A stretch of DNA of 64,000 nucleotides from Pseudonocardia kunmingensis (lineage in GTDB: Bacteria; Actinomycetota; Actinomycetes; Mycobacteriales; Pseudonocardiaceae), in contig NZ_VFPA01000002.1 in assembly GCF_006716445.1 (NCBI RefSeq), positions 1,116,001 to 1,180,000 of the forward strand, given 5' to 3'. Under the pieces are notes generated by a model, which worked only from the letters and a program-made list of their open reading frames with translations, did no database searches and had not been told where the DNA came from. Of this stretch, positions 60,145 through 64,000 are shown piece after piece. Numbering within the stretch: position 1 is the stretch's first letter; the number at the start of each line of letters is the position of its first letter. Position numbers and translations under genes: made by a program.

Positions 60145-61323
60145 TCATGCGAATCCTCCTCCGGTGCCGAAGGCGAACTCCGCGAAGCGCTCGGCGATGC
60201 GCCGGTGGCTCGCGGGGTCCGGGTGCAGGGCGTCCGGGAGCGGGAGCTCGGCGGCGTCCGCCTCGCCGTAGAGCTCGCGGCCGTCGAGGTGGTGCAGGTG
60301 CGGGTCGGCGGCCGAGCGCTGCCCCACGATGCGGGCGAGCTCCTCGCGCACCACGGTGAGCGTCAGCTTCCCCGCGGCGCGCTCCGCCGGATCGCCGGTG
60401 GCGCGGAACCGCAGCGTGCCGGTCGAGAAGTCCACGGCGCCGGGACCGGGCGTCTCCTCGTGGATCGCGCAGTGGATGGCCGAGACCACCAGCAGCGGCG
60501 TGTCCGGGTGCCCCTCGCGGATGGTGTCGAGGAACCCGTGCACGGCCGGGCCGAAGGCGCGGCGCCGCATCACGTCCCCGTTCACGACGTTGATGCCGAT
60601 CTTGACGCTGATCAGGTCCGCGTGGGTGTCGCGCAGGACGCGGGCGGTGAACGGGTCGAGCATCGCGCTGCCGCCGAAGCCGAGGTTGACCAGCTCGACG
60701 CCGCCGCGGGCGGCCGCCAGGGCGGGCCACGTGGTCGAGGGGCTCGCCGCGTTCGACCCCTGGCTGATCGAGCTGCCGTGGTGCAGCCACACCCGGCGGT
60801 CCCCCCGCGGGCGGGCCTCGACGGGGGCGTCGGTGCGCAGCGCGACCAGCTCGGTGATCTCGGTGTGCGGCAGCCAGATCTCGACGTCCTTCAGACGATC
60901 GGGCAGGCCGGTGTAGCGCACCGTGCCGACGGGGCCGGGCTGCGTCTCCGCCGTCCCGGTCGCCATGTCCAGCAGGAGCACCTTCCCGCCGGTGGTCGCG
61001 GCCTGGCCGGCGAGCTCCCCGTCGACGAGCAGGTCGTAGACGCCGTCCGGGCGGGGCGGGATGTCGCGGTAGCCCACCCTCGTGCGGAGGGTGTCGAGCT
61101 CGACGGCCGTGGCGCGGGTGCGGAAGGCGAGCCGCACCCCGGAGGGCTGGGCCTCGGCCATCGCCAGCTGCGCGTCACCCTGCGCGCGAGCCCACGCGGG
61201 CAGGCGGTGCGGCAGCACCCCGTGCTCCGTGCGCTCGAGCTCGAGGGCGCCCCGCACGAGGCTCTCGTCGAGAGGGGTGGTGATCCAACGGGTGTCCTCG
61301 GAGGAACCGGCCTGCGCGTGCAC
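60145..61323 (-). CDS. SGNH/GDSL-type hydrolase
   Basis: 392 aa from GTG 61323, with GGGAGAG about eight bases upstream. An N-terminal beta-rich domain (~20-165) is followed by an SGNH fold: block I Ser in LHHGSSISQGSNAASPSTTW, the Gly/Asn blocks VELVNLGFGGSAM and SVKIGINVVNGDV, and the C-terminal Asp-X-X-His in LPDALHPDPASH. Related proteins are esterases that deacylate small molecules or polysaccharides. It is divergent from the siderophore genes; the iron box at 61423-61441 lies in the shared promoter region, so it may also respond to iron and could hydrolyse siderophore esters (speculative). Confidence 0.85.
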   Translation of the reverse strand: MHAQAGSSEDTRWITTPLDESLVRGALELERTEHGVLPHRLPAWARAQGDAQLAMAEAQPSGVRLAFRTRATAVELDTLRTRVGYRDIPPRPDGVYDLLVDGELAGQAATTGGKVLLLDMATGTAETQPGPVGTVRYTGLPDRLKDVEIWLPHTEITELVALRTDAPVEARPRGDRRVWLHHGSSISQGSNAASPSTTWPALAAARGGVELVNLGFGGSAMLDPFTARVLRDTHADLISVKIGINVVNGDVMRRRAFGPAVHGFLDTIREGHPDTPLLVVSAIHCAIHEETPGPGAVDFSTGTLRFRATGDPAERAAGKLTLTVVREELARIVGQRSAADPHLHHLDGRELYGEADAAELPLPDALHPDPASHRRIAERFAEFAFGTGGGFA

Positions 61324-61422
61324 GCCCGCACTCTCCCAGGCGGGCCCCGGGCCGGCACAGCCGATTCGGTCCCGATCGCTGATCGCGTCCCAGGTCACGT
61401 TTCCCGGGAGACGCACGGCACC

Positions 61423-61441
61423 TATGGTTAGCCTGCCTTTA
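61423..61441. promoter_or_regulatory. IdeR/DmdR iron box
   Basis: TATGGTTAGCCTGCCTTTA matches the IdeR/DmdR consensus TWAGGTWAGSCTWACCTWA at 15 of 19 positions, with an uninterrupted GGTTAGCCT core. It lies 29 bp upstream of the formyltransferase start. Iron-dependent repression of the cluster follows from established IdeR/DmdR biology in actinomycetes. Confidence 0.7.
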
Positions 61442-61470
61442 CCAACGACAGTCGAGGGGGCTGGACCGGG

Positions 61471-62409
61471 ATGCGGGTCGTCGCGTTCGGATACATGACC
61501 TGGGGGCGGCGGACGATCGAGGCGGTGCTCGACGCCGGTCACGAGGTCCCCCTGATCGTCACCCACGCCGACAGCGACAACCCCTACGAGAAGATCTTCA
61601 ACGAGTCGGTGGCGGAGCTGGCCGCCGACCGCGGCATCCCGCTGCTGGTGCGCGAGCGCGCCGACGACGCCGAGGTGCGCGAGGCGATCACGGCCGCGGC
61701 CGCGGACGTCATGGTGGTGTCGAACTGGCGCACCTGGCTCGCCCCGGAGGTCTACTCGATCCCCCGGCTGGGCACGGTCAACGTGCACGACGCGCTGCTG
61801 CCCGCCTATGCCGGGTTCGCCCCGCTGAACTGGGCGCTGATCAACGACGAGCCCGAGGTCGGGGTCACCGCGCACCTGATGAACGCGGAGTTCGACGCGG
61901 GCGACATCCTGCTGCAGCGCTCCACCCCGGTCACCGACGACGACACCGTGGTCGACCTCTTCGACCGCACGCTCGCGATGTTCGGCCCGATCACGGTCGA
62001 CGCGCTCGAGCTGGTGGCGTCCGGGCGGGCGGTGCCGACCCCGCAGGACCGGAGGGCGGCGTCCTACTTCCACCGCCGCAGCGACGAGGAGAACCGCATC
62101 GACTTCTCGTGGCCGGCGCGCGACCTGTTCAACCTGGTGCGCGCGCAGGTCGACCCGTATCCGAACGCCTACTGCTACCACCGCGGCGAGCGGCTGCGCG
62201 TCCTCGCGGCGTCGGTCACCGACGACGTGATCGGCGGGACGCCCGGCCGGGTCGTCATCCGGCGCGGGCGCGGCGTGGTGGTCGTCGCGGGCGCCGACGC
62301 GCGGCGCGGCCGCAACCGCGGCCTGGTGCTGGAGCGGGTGCGCACCGACGACGGGCGCGAGCTGGACGCCGCCGACCACTTCACGCGCATGGGGGAGTAC
62401 CTGACATGA
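61471..62409 (+). CDS. Formyltransferase for N5-hydroxyornithine-type siderophore
   Basis: 312 aa, related to methionyl-tRNA formyltransferase. Catalytic triad Asn104-X-His106 (GTVNVHDALLPAYAG) and Asp142 (MNAEFDAGDILLQR), with the same 38-residue Asn-Asp spacing as the E. coli enzyme. Housekeeping Fmt genes normally sit next to def or rsmB; this one sits in front of an iron-siderophore binding protein and an NRPS, as in coelichelin- and erythrochelin-like clusters, where it formylates N5-hydroxyornithine. It is the first gene after the iron box and overlaps the next gene by four bases. Confidence 0.85.
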   Translation: MRVVAFGYMTWGRRTIEAVLDAGHEVPLIVTHADSDNPYEKIFNESVAELAADRGIPLLVRERADDAEVREAITAAAADVMVVSNWRTWLAPEVYSIPRLGTVNVHDALLPAYAGFAPLNWALINDEPEVGVTAHLMNAEFDAGDILLQRSTPVTDDDTVVDLFDRTLAMFGPITVDALELVASGRAVPTPQDRRAASYFHRRSDEENRIDFSWPARDLFNLVRAQVDPYPNAYCYHRGERLRVLAASVTDDVIGGTPGRVVIRRGRGVVVVAGADARRGRNRGLVLERVRTDDGRELDAADHFTRMGEYLT

Positions 62410-63413
62410 GGCTGCAGCTCCCGTCGCGCCTGGTCGCCGCCTGCGCGGCCGCGCTCGCACTCGTCGCGGCCGGCTGCGGCTCGTCCGCGGACGCCCCGGC
62501 GCCGGCCGCGGCGGCGCCGACGCGGGTCTTCGCCGCCGACAACGGCGAGATCACGATCCCGGTGGCCCCGCAGCGCATCGTCGCCACCGGGTACGCGGTG
62601 CCCGCGCTGATCGAGACGGGTGCCCCGCTCGTCGGCATCTCGACGTGGCAGCGGGGCATCCCGCTGATGAGCCCCGAGGACAAGGCCACCTACGACGGGC
62701 TGGAGAAGGTCGCGGGCGAGCTGGCCGCGGAGACCGACTACGAGGCGATCGCCCGGGTCGACCCCGACCTGATCGTGATCGGGGTGCCCGCACCGATCCT
62801 CACCGACGTCGACGTGGAGCTGCTGGAGTCGGTGGCGCCGGTCGTGGCGATCGGTCCGACGATCCCGTCGAAGTGGCGCGAGGTGTCGCAGCGGCAGGCC
62901 GACGCGGCGGGCGTGCTGCCCGCCTTCGACGCACTGCGCACCGAGTACGAGGCGAAGGCCGCCGGGCTGGAGGAGAAGTACGCCCCCGTGGTCGGGCCCC
63001 TGCGGTTCGGCCACGTCGGCGCGTACGGCGAGGTCGCGCGCGGCACGTTCCAGCGGGAGTTCGACGGCTCGTGGGGCACCAACGTCCTCAACGACCTCGG
63101 CGTCACCTACTACGGCCAGGTGCAGGAGCCGGGGCCGGGATCGCGGGCGGTGAGCGAGTACCCCTCGATGGAGGAGCTCCCGGCGAGCCTCGGCGAGGCC
63201 GACGTGATCACCTACAGCGCCGAGCCCGACGGGTCGGTCCGGGAGGGCGTGCAGCAGGTCCTCGACTCGCCGCTGTGGCCGCTGCTGCCCGCCGTGGAGG
63301 CGGGCCGCACGATCCCGATCCGCTACACGGAGGCGGCCACCTACAAGGCCGCCCTGACGGCGCTGGACGCGGCCGACGAGGCGCTCGCACCGCTGCTGTC
63401 GCCTCCCGCGTGA
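62406..63413 (+). CDS. Iron-siderophore ABC transporter substrate-binding lipoprotein
   Basis: 335 aa from ATG 62406 (ATGA overlap). A lipoprotein signal ends ALVAAGC (~18-24), followed by a linker and a FhuD/BtuF-type type 3 binding fold: ITIPVAPQRIVATGYAVPAL at the start, IARVDPDLIVIG and a single long helix region around YEAKAAGLEEKY. It captures the ferri-siderophore outside the cell. The matching permease and ATPase genes are not in the window and should follow downstream or lie elsewhere. Its position between formyltransferase and NRPS is typical. Confidence 0.92.
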   Translation: MRLQLPSRLVAACAAALALVAAGCGSSADAPAPAAAAPTRVFAADNGEITIPVAPQRIVATGYAVPALIETGAPLVGISTWQRGIPLMSPEDKATYDGLEKVAGELAAETDYEAIARVDPDLIVIGVPAPILTDVDVELLESVAPVVAIGPTIPSKWREVSQRQADAAGVLPAFDALRTEYEAKAAGLEEKYAPVVGPLRFGHVGAYGEVARGTFQREFDGSWGTNVLNDLGVTYYGQVQEPGPGSRAVSEYPSMEELPASLGEADVITYSAEPDGSVREGVQQVLDSPLWPLLPAVEAGRTIPIRYTEAATYKAALTALDAADEALAPLLSPPA

Positions 63414-63450
63414 CCGTCGTCCCCTGATCTCCGACAGACGAGGAGTGCGC

Positions 63451-64000
63451 GTGACCACCGGTGTCCAGGCCCCCGTGACGTTCGACCTGACCACCGCGCA
63501 GCTGGGGATCTGGAACGCACAACGGCTCGACCCGGACTCGCCGTACTACCTCGTCGGTGACGTCCTCGAGGTCTCCGGCCCGGACCCCGTCGACGCCGGC
63601 CTCCTCGCCGAGGCCGTCCGGATCACCACCGACGACGCCGAGACGCTGCGGGTGCGGGTGCTCGACCCGCCCGGAGGCCCGCGGCAGCTCGTCGACGACA
63701 CGCCGGCGGCGGCCCCGCGGATCGTCGACCTGCGCGGCGAGCCCGACCCCGTCGCGGCAGGCAACGCGTTCGTCTCGGCCGAGCGGTTCCGGGCGGCCGC
63801 GGCGCTGTCCGGCATGACCGAACGCGACCTGGCCGTGCAGGTGGTCCTGCGGATCACCGACCGCGACGTCTGGTGCGTGCTGCTTTACCACCACCTGGTG
63901 ATCGACGGCTACTCCCAGTCGATGCTCTGCCGGCGCATCGCCGCGGTCTACACCGCGCTGGCCACGGGCGAGCCGGTGCCGCCGTCGCCGTTCCGGCCGT
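63451..64000 (+). CDS. Non-ribosomal peptide synthetase, N-terminus (cut by window edge)
   Basis: 183 residues are visible from GTG 63451 (GAGGAG about six bases upstream). They form the first half of a condensation domain: FDLTTAQLGIWNAQRLDPDS (C1) and the catalytic HHxxxDG as His147-His148-X-X-X-Asp152-Gly153 in LLYHHLVIDGYSQSML. An NRPS that begins with a condensation domain often acylates or loads its first unit in a special way, or accepts from another subunit. Given the formyltransferase and binding protein upstream, this is presumably the siderophore synthetase. Domain count and product cannot be read from here. Confidence 0.9.
   Translation, partial: MTTGVQAPVTFDLTTAQLGIWNAQRLDPDSPYYLVGDVLEVSGPDPVDAGLLAEAVRITTDDAETLRVRVLDPPGGPRQLVDDTPAAAPRIVDLRGEPDPVAAGNAFVSAERFRAAAALSGMTERDLAVQVVLRITDRDVWCVLLYHHLVIDGYSQSMLCRRIAAVYTALATGEPVPPSPFRP

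Overview
The window reads as chromosomal DNA from a high-GC actinomycete, most likely of the Pseudonocardia type. That placement is an inference. It rests on G/C-rich third codon positions, many GTG starts, GTGA and ATGA translational overlaps, an actinobacterial LexA box (TCGAAC-N4-GTTCGA), a 13E12/DUF222 remnant, MmyB-type and LuxR-AAA regulators, tandem DUF574 methyltransferases and a Pls/PosA-type NRPS-like protein. I found no rRNA, tRNA, CRISPR array, prophage or intact insertion sequence.

Layout. 1-4.1 kb: a truncated regulator faces a cysteine hydrolase-SDR-NCS1 permease operon, which runs into a convergent GntR/FCD regulator. 4.2-5.2 kb: a decayed XRE regulator gene next to a large inverted repeat. 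5.2-14.2 kb: a five-gene leftward catabolic operon (M20 peptidase, PLP amino-acid deaminase-like enzyme, MFS, IlvD/Edd dehydratase, GntP permease) faces an IclR regulator and a BadF/BadG-type kinase; two near-identical palindromes sit in the divergent promoter. 14.2-17.7 kb: an NTPase-like protein with a damaged Walker A and a membrane-anchored binding-protein-like partner. 17.8-20.8 kb: lutABC lactate oxidation genes. 20.9-25.9 kb: a heterodimeric ABC exporter with complementary degenerate sites and a possible iron box, then an Old Yellow Enzyme gene with a divergent MerR regulator. 25.9-31.9 kb: a second IlvD/Edd dehydratase divergent from a cupin dioxygenase-MFS-zinc dehydrogenase operon, with an SDR fossil and an AraC regulator.

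32-39.3 kb: a 13E12/DUF222 remnant that keeps a perfect SOS box, an alcohol dehydrogenase with an MmyB-type regulator, a P450-ferredoxin pair divergent from a TetR gene, a yybP-ykoY (Mn2+) riboswitch in front of a TerC gene, and dgdA. 39.3-47.2 kb: two tandem DUF574 methyltransferases, a serine hydrolase, a LuxR-AAA regulator, a DUF4242 protein, and a tachylectin-like five-bladed propeller made of five nearly identical 153-bp repeats, followed by about 690 bp of coding debris. 47.2-50.8 kb: a Rieske oxygenase and a sarcosine oxidase-like flavoprotein divergent from a LysR regulator; together they look like an N-demethylation module. 50.8-58.5 kb: an M1 peptidase coupled to the Pls/PosA-type NRPS-like protein, then a small three-helix protein and a two-component system. 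58.8-61.3 kb: a beta-helix lipoprotein and an SGNH hydrolase.

From 61.4 kb to the right edge a siderophore cluster begins: an IdeR/DmdR-type iron box, a formyltransferase, an iron-siderophore binding lipoprotein, and the start of an NRPS. The content points to a soil or plant-associated heterotroph with many separately regulated catabolic cassettes. Each cassette has its own local regulator, and several operator palindromes can be seen directly in the divergent promoters.
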